A model generated the notes under the pieces. That model saw nothing but the letters and a program-made list of their open reading frames with translations, was not told the origin of the DNA and searched no databases. DNA of 64,000 nucleotides from NCBI GenBank assembly GCA_963789255.1, contig CAWBJW010000001.1, positions 1,054,001-1,118,000 on the forward strand, given 5' to 3'. A program made the position numbers and the translations under genes. The stretch is from DATARH01 sp963789255 (lineage in GTDB: Bacteria; Pseudomonadota; Alphaproteobacteria; ATCC43930; CGMCC-115725). Every line of letters starts with the position of its first letter. Position 1 is the first letter of the stretch. Shown piece after piece: positions 52,485 to 59,889 of the stretch.

Positions 52485-54550
52485 CGGCGCGGCGCAGGGT
52501 CATTTGGATCGCGGCGGCGTTCGCGTTCGCGCCGCTCATGCTCGCCGCCTATTTCGCCCTTCCGCCTCCCAACCTCGATCGCAGCCGCCTCCTGTCGGCG
52601 CTGGTGCTGGCGCGGGACGGCTCGATCCTGCGCGGCTTTCTCTCGGCCGACGGCAAGTGGCGCCTGCCGGTGAGGGCGGGCGAGGTCGATCCGGTGTACC
52701 GCCATATGCTGATCGCCGCCGAAGACCAGCGCTTCGCCGTACATCCGGGGATCGACCCGATCGCCGCATTCCGCGCGCTCGGCCAGCTCGCATGGCGCGG
52801 CCATATCGTCTCCGGCGCCTCGACCCTGACGATGCAGGCCGTGCGTCTGTTGGAGCGGCGCCCGCGCACCGTGCCGGCAAAGCTGATCGAGATGGCTGAG
52901 GTATTGGGTCTGGAGCGGCATCTCGGCAAGGACGACATCCTCGGCCTCTATCTGACGCTGGCGCCGTTCGGCGGCAATCTCGAAGGCGTACGAGCCGCGA
53001 GCCTGGCGTATTTCGGCAAGGAGCCGGGCCATCTGTCGCTGGCCGAGGCGGCCCTGCTGGTGGCCCTGCCGCGCTCGCCGGAACGGCTGCGCCCCGACCG
53101 CCATCCCAACGCAGCGCGGCGCGCCCGCGACATCGTGCTCGAGCGAATGCGCAGCCGCGGGATCATCTCGCAGAGCGCCCTCGCGGAGGCGCAGACCGAA
53201 CCGGTGCCCAAGAAGCGGCTGGCGCTGCCGTTCCACGCGCCGCATCTGGCGCGCGCCCTGCGCGATCGCGACCCTCTGTCGCTGGTGCAGCGCACGACGA
53301 TCGAGCCGCTGCTGCAGCGCCAGGTCGAGGCACTGCTCTATCGCGAAGCCGCCACGCTCGATCCGCAGGCGACCTTCGCCGCGCTGGTCGTCGACAACCG
53401 CACGCGCGAGGTCATTGCCTATGCCGGCAACGCCGATTTTGCCTCGGTCGCGCGGCACGGCACGATCGACATGGTGCGCGCAGTACGCTCGCCGGGATCG
53501 GCCCTGAAGCCGTTCATCTACGCGATGGCGTTCGACCGGCTGATCATCCATCCGCAGACCGTGCTCGACGACCTGCCGCGTCGTTTCGGCGATTATTCGC
53601 CGACCGATTTCGACGGGCGTTTCCAGGGCGAGGTCAGCGCCGCCGAGGCATTGCGGTATTCGCTCAACGTGCCCGCCGTCGCCGTCCTCGACCATCTCGG
53701 ACCCGCCCGGTTCACCAGTGCCCTCGCCGCTGCGGGGATCAGGCTGCATCTGCCGCTGCCCGAAACGCAACCCGGGCTCGCGGTAGCGCTCGGCGGCGTC
53801 GGGATATCGCTGAACGATCTCACCACGCTGTATGTCGCGCTGTCGCATGGCGGCGAGGTCGCTGCGCTGCGTACCCGGACCGACGATCGGGTCGCGCGCG
53901 GGACCTCGATTTTCGGCCCGGCCGCGGCCTGGTACGTCAACGATATCCTCGGCAACGCGCCGCCGCCGCCCGGGATGCTGCCGGCGGAGGTGCGAGAGGG
54001 TCGGCATCTCGCATTCAAGACCGGGACCTCCTACGGTTTTCGCGACGCCTGGGCGGCCGGCTACGATGCGCGGGTGACGATCGCGGTCTGGGCGGGCCGG
54101 CCGGACGGCACGCCGATGCCCGGAAGCAGCGGCCGCGCGACGGCGGCGCCGGTACTGTTCAAGATCGCCGACCTGCTCGGCCCCGCACCGGCCGAGGCCG
54201 CGCCGGAGCCGCCGCCCGGGGTCCAGCGGGTCGCCCGCCGCGACCTCCCTGCCGTGCTGCGCCGGCTTGACCCGACGCCGCGCGAAACCGGCGCCGGACG
54301 GGCGGCAGGCGGCCCGAAAATTCTCTATCCGCCCGATGGTGCTGTGGTTGCCTGGGACGGGGCGAGCCTGCCGCTCGAAGCGGCCGGCGGGAACGGGCCG
54401 TTGCGCTGGCTCGTCGACGGCAGGCCGTTGCCGCCGGTCCTGCCGCGGCGGACGCTCTATTGGCGGCCCGCCGGCATCGGCTTCGTCCGCCTGACCGTCA
54501 TCGACGCCAACGGGCGCAGCGCACGCGCCACCGTGCGGCTCGCGCCGTGA
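52418..54550 (+). CDS. pbpC: Penicillin-binding protein 1C
   Basis: A 710-residue bifunctional class A enzyme. A membrane helix (VIWIAAAFAFAPLMLAAYFAL, about 30-50) is followed by the GT51 transglycosylase (HMLIAAEDQRFAVHPGIDPIA, GASTLTMQAVRLL, LYLTLAPFGGNLEGVRAAS). The transpeptidase has the catalytic Ser in SPGSALKPFIYAMAF, the S-x-N region YSLNVPAVAVL and K-T-G in FKTGTSYGF. The BiPBP_C tail domain spans about 625-710. The only start that keeps the helix is the TTG at 52418, inside the palindromic repeat, giving a repeat-encoded basic tail (RHPEEHPKGARLEGR). It pairs with the macroglobulin gene upstream. Confidence 0.9.
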   Translation: MIQRKKIRHPEEHPKGARLEGRTARRRVIWIAAAFAFAPLMLAAYFALPPPNLDRSRLLSALVLARDGSILRGFLSADGKWRLPVRAGEVDPVYRHMLIAAEDQRFAVHPGIDPIAAFRALGQLAWRGHIVSGASTLTMQAVRLLERRPRTVPAKLIEMAEVLGLERHLGKDDILGLYLTLAPFGGNLEGVRAASLAYFGKEPGHLSLAEAALLVALPRSPERLRPDRHPNAARRARDIVLERMRSRGIISQSALAEAQTEPVPKKRLALPFHAPHLARALRDRDPLSLVQRTTIEPLLQRQVEALLYREAATLDPQATFAALVVDNRTREVIAYAGNADFASVARHGTIDMVRAVRSPGSALKPFIYAMAFDRLIIHPQTVLDDLPRRFGDYSPTDFDGRFQGEVSAAEALRYSLNVPAVAVLDHLGPARFTSALAAAGIRLHLPLPETQPGLAVALGGVGISLNDLTTLYVALSHGGEVAALRTRTDDRVARGTSIFGPAAAWYVNDILGNAPPPPGMLPAEVREGRHLAFKTGTSYGFRDAWAAGYDARVTIAVWAGRPDGTPMPGSSGRATAAPVLFKIADLLGPAPAEAAPEPPPGVQRVARRDLPAVLRRLDPTPRETGAGRAAGGPKILYPPDGAVVAWDGASLPLEAAGGNGPLRWLVDGRPLPPVLPRRTLYWRPAGIGFVRLTVIDANGRSARATVRLAP

Positions 54551-54555
54551 GAGTG

Positions 54556-55434
54556 CTATGATGCGGGCCCTGGCCGAGGATTTTTTGCCGGAAGGTTGAG
54601 ATCGTAAGGCGGCCGGTGCAACCCGGCGGGCGAGATTGTGAAGATCTCGTACCCGGTCGCGGTCACCCCGACCGTGTGCTCGAACTGCGCCGACAGCGAG
54701 CGGTCCTTGGTCACCGCGGTCCAGCCGTCGCTCAACACCTTCACCTCGTAGCGCCCGGCGTTGATCATCGGCTCGACCGTAAAGAACATGCCCTCGCGCA
54801 TCGCCGGTCCGTCCTCGGGCCTTCCGTAATGCAGGATCGAGGGCGCATCGTGAAACACGCGTCCGACCCCATGCCCGCAGAAATCGCGCACGACCGAATA
54901 GCGGTGGCTTTCGGCATAGCGCTGGATCGCGTCACCGATCGCGCCGATATGCACCCCCGGCCGCACCACCGCGATGCCGCGCATCATCGCGTCATAGGTG
55001 ACATCGACGAGCTTTCTCGCCTTGATCGGGATATGCTCGCCGATAAAGAACATCCGGCTGGTGTCGCCGTGCCAGCCGTCGAGGATGACGGTCACGTCGA
55101 TATTGAGGATGTCGCCGTCGATCAGCCGGCGATCACCCGGGATGCCGTGGCAGACGACGTGGTTGACCGAGGTGCAGATCGATTTCGGAAAGCCGCGGTA
55201 ATTGAGCGGCGCCGGGATCGCGTCGTGATCGACGATGAACCCGTGGCACAGCCGGTCGAGCTCGCCGGTCGTCACGCCGGGCCGGATATGGGGGGTGATG
55301 AAGTCGAGCGTCGCGGCGCCCAGCACCCCCGCCCGGCGCATGCCTTCGAACGCGTCGGGGCCGTGGATCTTGATCTGCCCGCTGCGCGGCATGCCGCGCG
55401 CAAGCCCCAGGCCTGCCATCAGGTCCTGCTGCAT
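54556..55434 (-). CDS. map: Type I methionine aminopeptidase
   Basis: A 292-residue enzyme removing N-terminal Met. Metal ligands are Asp/Asp in DILNIDVTVILDGWHGDTSRM, His in VVRDFCGHGVGRVFHDAP, Glu in FFTVEPMINAG and Glu in SAQFEHTVGVT. The substrate His is in SVNHVVCHGIPG. The N-terminus may start at 55434, 55419 or 55392; the conserved part begins IKIHGPDAFEGMRRAG. Convergent with pbpC (5 bp between stops). Confidence 0.95.
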   Translation of the reverse strand: MQQDLMAGLGLARGMPRSGQIKIHGPDAFEGMRRAGVLGAATLDFITPHIRPGVTTGELDRLCHGFIVDHDAIPAPLNYRGFPKSICTSVNHVVCHGIPGDRRLIDGDILNIDVTVILDGWHGDTSRMFFIGEHIPIKARKLVDVTYDAMMRGIAVVRPGVHIGAIGDAIQRYAESHRYSVVRDFCGHGVGRVFHDAPSILHYGRPEDGPAMREGMFFTVEPMINAGRYEVKVLSDGWTAVTKDRSLSAQFEHTVGVTATGYEIFTISPAGLHRPPYDLNLPAKNPRPGPAS

Positions 55435-55659
55435 GACCGAGTGCTCTTTGCTCCACTAGCGGTGCCGTATCGCGGCCGCGCCCTCACGTGATAATCCGAT
55501 CCTGCGATTCGGGCAACGATCGCCGCGCCGCTCCCGACCCGAAGGTGGGAAGCCGGCATGCCCGCGACAATCCTCCCCCCACCCGGTTGTGCCGGTTTGC
55601 CGCTTTGCCTATGAAGAGACCTCGCGAATGGCGGCACCAGCAGCGACCCGGAGGATAGG

Positions 55660-56434
55660 ATGGACGAGGCCGGCCCGGCGCCCACGATCGTCACTGCCTG
55701 CGTCGTAATCATCGGCAACGAGATCCTGTCCGGCCGGACGCAGGACGCCAACCTGGCGTTTCTCGCGCAGGGCCTCAACGAAATCGGCATCCGGCTGCGC
55801 GAGGCGCGGGTCATTCCCGACGATGCGGCAACCATCGTCGGCACGGTCAACGAGGTGCGGCGCGCCTTCGATTACGTCTTCACGACGGGCGGGATCGGCC
55901 CGACCCATGACGACATCACCTCCGCCTGCGTCGCGCAGGCGTTCGGGGTGCGGTTGATCCTCCACCCCGAGGCGAAGCGCATCCTCGAAAGTCATTATCC
56001 GCCGGGCGGCCTCAACGAGGCGCGGCTGCGCATGGCGCAGGTGCCCGAGGGTGCCTCTCTGCTGCTCAACCCGATCTCGCGCGCGCCGGGCTTTCGCATC
56101 GAGAACGTCTTCGTGCTGCCCGGGGTGCCGCAGATCATGCAGGCGATCTTCAACGAGCTGAAGCATCGCCTGCGCGGCGGCGCGAAGGTTTTGAGCCGCA
56201 GCGTCAGCCTGCACCCTCGGCGAGGGCACGATTGCGCAGGATCTGGCCGCGCTGCAGGCGCGCTACGGCGATCTCGAAATCGGCTCCTACCCCTATTTCC
56301 GGCGCAGCGATTTCGGCGTCACGCTGGTCGTGCGCGGCACCGAGCGGGGGCGGATCGCCGCGGCCGTCGAGGAATTGAAGACGCTGATCCGCACCCTCGG
56401 CGGCGACCCACAGGAGGGATTGGCAGAGGATTAG
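55660..56434 (+). pseudogene. CinA-like molybdopterin-binding (MoCF) protein, one-base frameshift
   Basis: Joined reading gives about 257 residues. The first part has the MoCF fold: CVVIIGNEILSGRTQDANLAFLAQGLNEIGI, VFTTGGIGPTHDDITSACVA, FVLPGVPQIMQAIFNEL. After SRSVSLH the frame breaks at a CCC run (56214-56216) and resumes one base later as LGEGTIAQDLAALQARYGDLEIGSYPYFRRSDFGVTLVVRGT, ending LGGDPQEGLAED. It belongs to the short CinA-like family lacking the nicotinamide deamidase domain. Role unknown, possibly nucleotide-repair-like. The broken tRNA-Leu half follows 11 bp after its stop. Confidence 0.85.
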
Positions 56435-56445
56435 CCGGGATATAG

Positions 56446-56483
56446 GCGGACGTGGCGAAACGGCAGACGCAGCAGACTTAAAA
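56446..56483 (+). pseudogene. 5' half of a tRNA-Leu(TAA), broken in the anticodon loop
   Basis: GCGGACGTGGCGAAACGGCA and then GACGCAGCAGACTTAAAA reproduce the acceptor 5' strand, D-arm, anticodon 5' stem and complete loop (CTTAAAA, anticodon TAA) of a tRNA-Leu. The 3' stem should be TCTGC/T, but the sequence turns into GCGTTTAACTAAAG and A/T-rich DNA. The break coincides with the start of the integrase element, so this looks like a left attachment junction. Its acceptor (GCGGACG) differs from that of the intact tRNA-Leu at 57868 (GCGGGCG), so they are not copies of one gene. Confidence 0.75.
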
Positions 56484-56562
56484 GCGTTTAACTAAAGATA
56501 TTTAATTTGACTTCACCATTTAAAATCAGTAAGTTAATTGATAACGATGCAGGCTGACGACC

Positions 56563-56590
56563 TAGCACAGTTATAGCACAGATTAGCACA
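56563..56590. repeat. Three TAGCACA repeats at 10-11 bp spacing upstream of the integrase
   Basis: TAGCACA starts at 56563, 56574 and 56584, i.e. one helical turn apart, 34 bp before the integrase ATG. Same-face tandem heptamers next to an attachment junction are typical of arm-type integrase or excisionase sites; they could also be operators for the integrase gene. Confidence 0.5.
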
Positions 56591-56623
56591 TAGGCCCGCG
56601 CCGGGCCGGAAAGCGAGGGGCCT

Positions 56624-57808
56624 ATGGCCCGACATGAAATCCTAGGAGGCAAAGTTCACGTCTATAAGCGCGACCAGACCCGCCAGTGGCATTGCTCCGC
56701 CTCGATCAACGGGCGGCAGCTCCGCACGACGACGAAGCAGGAGAGCCTGGAGCAGGCCAAGGACTTCGCCGAGGATTGGTATCTGGAGCTGCGCGGCAAA
56801 CTGAAGCGTGGCGAGCTCAAATCCGGCAAGACCTTCGCCGAGGCCGCCGAGCGGTTCCTCCGCGAGTACGAGGTCATCACCCGCGGCCAACGCAGCCCAC
56901 GCATGGTCGAACAATACGAATGCAAGCTACGCGTTCACCTGCTTCCGTTCTTCGGCAAGAAGTGGCTCTCGGAGATCACGCCTGCCCTCGTGCAAGATTA
57001 CCGGCTCTACCGGCATGAGGACGGCAAAGGGCGGCGCGGCACGATTCCCACGCGCAGCACGATGCACAAGGACATGGTGACGCTGCGCCAGGTTCTCAAA
57101 TCTGCGATGCGCAACGGTTGGCTTGACCACATGCCCGACCTGTCCGCGCCTTACCGGACCTCCGAGAAAATCTCGCACCGCGCGTGGTTTTCGCCGGAGG
57201 AATACAAGCAGCTTTATGAGGCCACCCGACGCCGGGTCGAACACCCGCCCAAGAAGCGGTGGAAATCGTCGTGCGAGCAGGCGCACGACTACGTGCTCTT
57301 CATGGCGAATACCGGGCTCAGGCCTGACGAGGCCGCCCGGCTCGAATTCCGCGACGTCAGCATCGTGACGGACGACGCGACGCGACAGACCATTCTTGAG
57401 ATCAAAGTGCGCGGCAAGCGCGGCACCGGCTATTGCAAAAGCACCACCGGCGCGGTGGTTCCCTTCAATCGTATCAGAGAGCGCAACATGAAGCAGCCGA
57501 CCGACCGGCTGTTTCCGAAACCGATCCGCATGATCTTCAACGCCGTGCTCGACGAAGAGAACCTGCGGTTCGACCGCGAGGGCAACCGCCGCACGCCTTA
57601 CAGCCTCAGGCACACCTATATCTGTCTCCGCCTGATGGAAGGCGCCGATATCTATCAGATTGCCAAAAACTGCCGCACCTCTGTCGAAATGATCGAGAAA
57701 TACTACGCCTCGCATATCGCCAGCAGCCTCGACGCGGCGGCAATCAATGTGCGCCGTCCGCGCAAGCGCAAGAAGGCCGAGGCGCAAGACGATGACAACG
57801 AGGAATAG
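56624..57808 (+). CDS. Tyrosine recombinase / integrase
   Basis: A 394-residue integrase. The N-terminal arm-type domain has VHVYKRDQTRQWHCSASINGRQLRTTTKQ. The core-binding domain has TFAEAAERFLREYEVITRGQRSPRMVEQY. The catalytic domain carries Arg233 (ANTGLRPDEAARLEF), Arg329 with His330 (YSLRHTYICLRLMEG) and the nucleophile region Tyr360/Tyr361 (NCRTSVEMIEKYYASH). The Lys/Arg-rich tail (RRPRKRKKAEAQDDDNEE) is typical. The KNCRTSVEMIEKYYAS form is frequent in alphaproteobacterial integrases. It lies between the broken and the intact tRNA-Leu. A diverged copy of its 3' end is at 60804. Confidence 0.93.
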   Translation: MARHEILGGKVHVYKRDQTRQWHCSASINGRQLRTTTKQESLEQAKDFAEDWYLELRGKLKRGELKSGKTFAEAAERFLREYEVITRGQRSPRMVEQYECKLRVHLLPFFGKKWLSEITPALVQDYRLYRHEDGKGRRGTIPTRSTMHKDMVTLRQVLKSAMRNGWLDHMPDLSAPYRTSEKISHRAWFSPEEYKQLYEATRRRVEHPPKKRWKSSCEQAHDYVLFMANTGLRPDEAARLEFRDVSIVTDDATRQTILEIKVRGKRGTGYCKSTTGAVVPFNRIRERNMKQPTDRLFPKPIRMIFNAVLDEENLRFDREGNRRTPYSLRHTYICLRLMEGADIYQIAKNCRTSVEMIEKYYASHIASSLDAAAINVRRPRKRKKAEAQDDDNEE

Positions 57809-57867
57809 AAGTGTCTCGGTTTCGGCTTGGCGCGGAGGGCCTGGGTCGGTATAGATGGAGTAAATGT

Positions 57868-58193
57868 GCGGGCGTGGCGAAATTGGTAGACGCAACGGAC
57901 TTAGACCAAACTTGAGTGCTCTTCGGGAAACCGAAGATGCAGAACTGCCCAAATTCGGGGAAACCTGTCAGATGGCAATCCCGAGCCAAACCCGGAAACG
58001 GGAAGGTGTAGAGACTAGACGGGCAGCACCTAAGGCGGCTGGTTCCAGCCGGCGGCTAAGGTGAAGGGATAGTCCAGACCCCAAACCCATCCTGGGCGCA
58101 AGCGCGCAGGATCGGGCGGCGAAAGCCGTAGCGGGTATGAAAATCCGTAGGCCCGAAAGGGCTGTGCCGGTTCGAGTCCGGCCGCCCGCACCA
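57868..58193 (+). tRNA. tRNA-Leu(TAA) interrupted by a group I intron
   Basis: Exon 1 (57868-57902) is GCGGGCGTGGCGAAATTGGT to ACGGACTT; exon 2 (58140-58190, CCA to 58193) starts AAAATCCGT. Joined, they form a full class II tRNA: acceptor GCGGGCG/CGCCCGC, anticodon arm ACGGA-CTTAAAA-TCCGT with anticodon TAA, variable arm GGCCCGAAAGGGCT, T-arm GCCGG-TTCGAGT-CCGGC, encoded CCA. The intron sits between U34 and A35, the same place as in cyanobacterial and plastid tRNA-Leu(UAA). Standard tRNA finders would miss or mis-call it. It may be the functional tRNA-Leu(UAA), since the copy at 56446 is broken. Confidence 0.93.
57903..58139 (+). ncRNA. Group I self-splicing intron in tRNA-Leu(TAA), 237 nt, no ORF
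   Basis: P1: exon ACTT (57899-57902) with intron GAGT (57914-57917), putting the U-G wobble at the 5' splice site. P2: TCTTCGG-GAAA-CCGAAGA. P3: CTGCCC (57945) with GGGCAG (58021). J3/4 to P4: AAATTCGGGGAAACC with GGCAATCCCGAGCCAAA, the textbook core strings. P7: GAGACTA (58011) with TAGTCC (58070). P8: GGCTGGTTCCAGCC. P9: ATCCTG/CAGGAT with a GCGCAAGCGC tip. It ends in the expected terminal G (58139). Subgroup IC3-like from these features. No homing endonuclease fits in 237 nt. Confidence 0.92.
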
Positions 58194-58237
58194 ATTACCC
58201 GAAAAGCGAACCCAATTCCCCGGAACGCCGATTGAAC

Positions 58238-58359
58238 AGGTTTGGGAAGCCCGTGGGAGCTTCCCGCAGTCTCAAGCGAGACGTTAAGCGGCTCGCCCAG
58301 CGCGCCCCTTGCGGGCAGCGCCAGATCGGGTTAACCCCAGATCCCAAGGCCGAAGGGCA
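58238..58359. repeat. 122-bp stem-loop-rich element, copy 1 (candidate structured RNA)
   Basis: Four or five hairpins in series: GGGAAGC/GCTTCCC, GTCTC-AAGC-GAGAC, GCGCGCCC/GGGCAGCGC, GGGTTAACCC, and GGCC-GAA-GGGC. The copy at 60915-61037 shares about 85% identity, and most differences fall in loops (CCGTGGGA versus CGGCCCGA; CTTGC versus CTCGC), leaving the stems intact. That is the pattern expected for a structured RNA or a protein-bound DNA hairpin array. It lies 45 bp after the tRNA-Leu CCA. Orientation unknown. Confidence 0.6.
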
Positions 58360-58387
58360 ATTCCTTTAGAAGCGGCTCGCGCAGTCA

Positions 58388-58553
58388 GAAGCCGAACGGT
58401 TCGGCCTCGACATCGGCATTCACGTAGAGCCGCCACCGCTCGTTATGCCGTGCCCTGCCATCAGGTGCGCCCGTAAGCGCTCGGTGAAGAGCGCCTCGCG
58501 TCGATCGACCGGCGGGCCGATTATCGGCGCATGTCGAACGACCCAGACCAAGT
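58388..58553 (-). pseudogene. Small unrecognised gene relic
   Basis: The minus strand reads PIIGPPVDRREALFTERLRAHLMA and then, in a shifted frame, RHNERWRLYVNADVEAEPFGF with a stop at 58388. The two halves look like one short helical protein with a conserved acidic tail, broken near 58450. I do not know the family. It is divergent from the phage-repressor relic at 58614, so both may descend from one phage-like module. Confidence 0.35.
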
Positions 58554-58613
58554 GTCCACCAGGAGCTTAGTGGACACCAAGCGCAAGCCGCGCTCGGTCG
58601 GGCAGCGGCGCGA

Positions 58614-58793
58614 GTGGCCGGAAGCATCGACGAAGGCCTCGGCTTCATCGTCAAATGGGTCGAGTTTCTGCCGTCCGCCAATCCGCCGCGCTTTCGCGTC
58701 CGTTGCGAGAACTCGCGCTTCGAGCCTTACGAGGTTGCGGTGGAAGCAGCGCATATTCTTGGTCGCATCGTCTGGTTCGCGCGCTGCTTGTAA
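58614..58793 (+). pseudogene. C-terminal fragment of an S24/LexA-like phage repressor, copy A
   Basis: The frame reads SIDEGLGFIVKWVEFLPSANPPRFRVRCENSRFEPYEV and ends AAHILGRIVWFARCL. It aligns with the C-terminal part of the S24-like sequence at 59488-59736 (IDEGIGIATKWVEHIPYSDPP to RIVGRAVWLARRL). Lys in the VKWVE segment corresponds to the S24 general base. The helix-turn-helix and catalytic Ser regions are missing upstream, so this is a truncated relic. Confidence 0.65.
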
Positions 58794-58911
58794 GAACCTT
58801 CCTGAGACTTGTGCGGGATCAATATTCATAGACGGGTGAGAAAAGCGGAAATGCGGCTCGTCGCCGGGCTCCGTTGAGCCTGCGGCGCGGACGAAGGGAG
58901 AACGCGATATC

Positions 58912-59484
58912 ATGGTCGCGGGGTTGTTGAACCGCCGCTTATGGCGAGGGTCAGGCCTGCGGCTTGGGTGGCCCTGGTACGCCCGATACGCCCTTCCGGT
59001 CGGCTGCGTCATCGTGGCGACCGTCGTGGCAATGGCGTTTCAGTATGACAACGTCCGAGACCGGAATTTCCCGTTCTTCCTGGCGGTCGCATTATCCGCC
59101 TGGTTGGCCGGCGCAGGCCCGGCATGCCTGGCGCTCGTTCTTTCCGTGCTCGCCGTCGAGTATTCGTTGATCCCACCGCTCTACCGACTGCCGGCCGACC
59201 TGCCGTCGTTCATCGCGTTCATCGCATCTGCCGCCGTCATGGGCACGACGGCACGCCTCGCCGCGACCATGGCATGGCAGAACCGCCCGGCGACGAGCCG
59301 GCGGCAAGCTGCCGTTGGGGTGGAGAGCGCGGCCGCCGAGCCAACGGTGAGTTGGGTGTTGATCGCCCGGGCGAGCCTGTCCAGCGCCGGCTTCGAGGAG
59401 CCGCTGCCGTTTCCAGACTCCCTGATCCGCGAGAGATTGGGCGGCGAGGCCGCAGATTTTGTCGCGATCGACATCGAAGAATAG
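58912..59484 (+). CDS. DUF4118 membrane domain joined to the first part of an S24 repressor core
   Basis: A 190-residue reading with GGGAGAA before its ATG. Residues 25-125 are a KdpD-type DUF4118 four-helix membrane domain (YALPVGCVIVATVVAMAFQY, FFLAVALSAWLAGAGPACLALVLSVLAVEYS, FIAFIASAAVMG). Residues 145-190 are instead the start of an S24/LexA-like core (PTVSWVLIARASLSSAGFEEPLPFPDSLIRERLGGEAADFVAIDIEE). A TAG then falls in frame exactly at the G-D-S-M nucleophile motif, and the frame continues at 59488. A chimera made by deletion or recombination is likely; a working product is doubtful. Confidence 0.6.
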   Translation: MVAGLLNRRLWRGSGLRLGWPWYARYALPVGCVIVATVVAMAFQYDNVRDRNFPFFLAVALSAWLAGAGPACLALVLSVLAVEYSLIPPLYRLPADLPSFIAFIASAAVMGTTARLAATMAWQNRPATSRRQAAVGVESAAAEPTVSWVLIARASLSSAGFEEPLPFPDSLIRERLGGEAADFVAIDIEE

Positions 59485-59487
59485 GCA

Positions 59488-59736
59488 ATGTCGCCGACCT
59501 TCAGGCGTGGCGATCGCGTCTTGTTCGACCGACGCAGCACCGTCCCTGTAGATCCCGGCATCTTCGCCATCGACGAGGGCATCGGGATCGCCACCAAATG
59601 GGTCGAGCATATCCCCTACTCGGATCCACCCTTCTATCGCGTCAGCTATGAAGACAAGCACTTCGATACCTATGAAGTCGCCGCCAACGAGGTCCGCATC
59701 GTGGGCCGCGCAGTCTGGCTGGCGCGCCGCCTATGA
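59488..59736 (+). CDS. S24/LexA-like repressor C-terminal part, copy B, after an in-frame TAG
   Basis: 82 residues: MSPTFRRGDRVLFDRRSTVPVDPGIFAIDEGIG, then KWVEHIPYSDPPFYRVSYEDKHFDTYEV and RIVGRAVWLARRL. It is the second half of an S24 peptidase-type domain. The preceding in-frame codons are GAA GAA TAG GCA ATG where GDSM is expected, so both the Asp (stop) and the nucleophile Ser (Ala) are altered. The ATG at 59488 has no good ribosome-binding site. Probably the distal half of a broken gene that began at 58912. Confidence 0.6.
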   Translation: MSPTFRRGDRVLFDRRSTVPVDPGIFAIDEGIGIATKWVEHIPYSDPPFYRVSYEDKHFDTYEVAANEVRIVGRAVWLARRL

Positions 59737-59889
59737 TGCCCGCCCACGAAGCGCCACGGGGCTTCATCAGGTTCGGTGAAACTGCCGGCCATCGCCGTAT
59801 ATCGACCTCTTTCGGTACGGGGTCGTGAATCGCCGCGATGAGGAGAAGGCACCATCGCGTGCCCTGCACGTTAACAGGGTGAATTTTGG

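Noticed and set aside
57903..58139. Possible homing endonuclease gene inside the tRNA-Leu intron
   Set aside because: 237 nt is fully used by the catalytic core pairings, and no frame has a LAGLIDADG, GIY-YIG or HNH motif.
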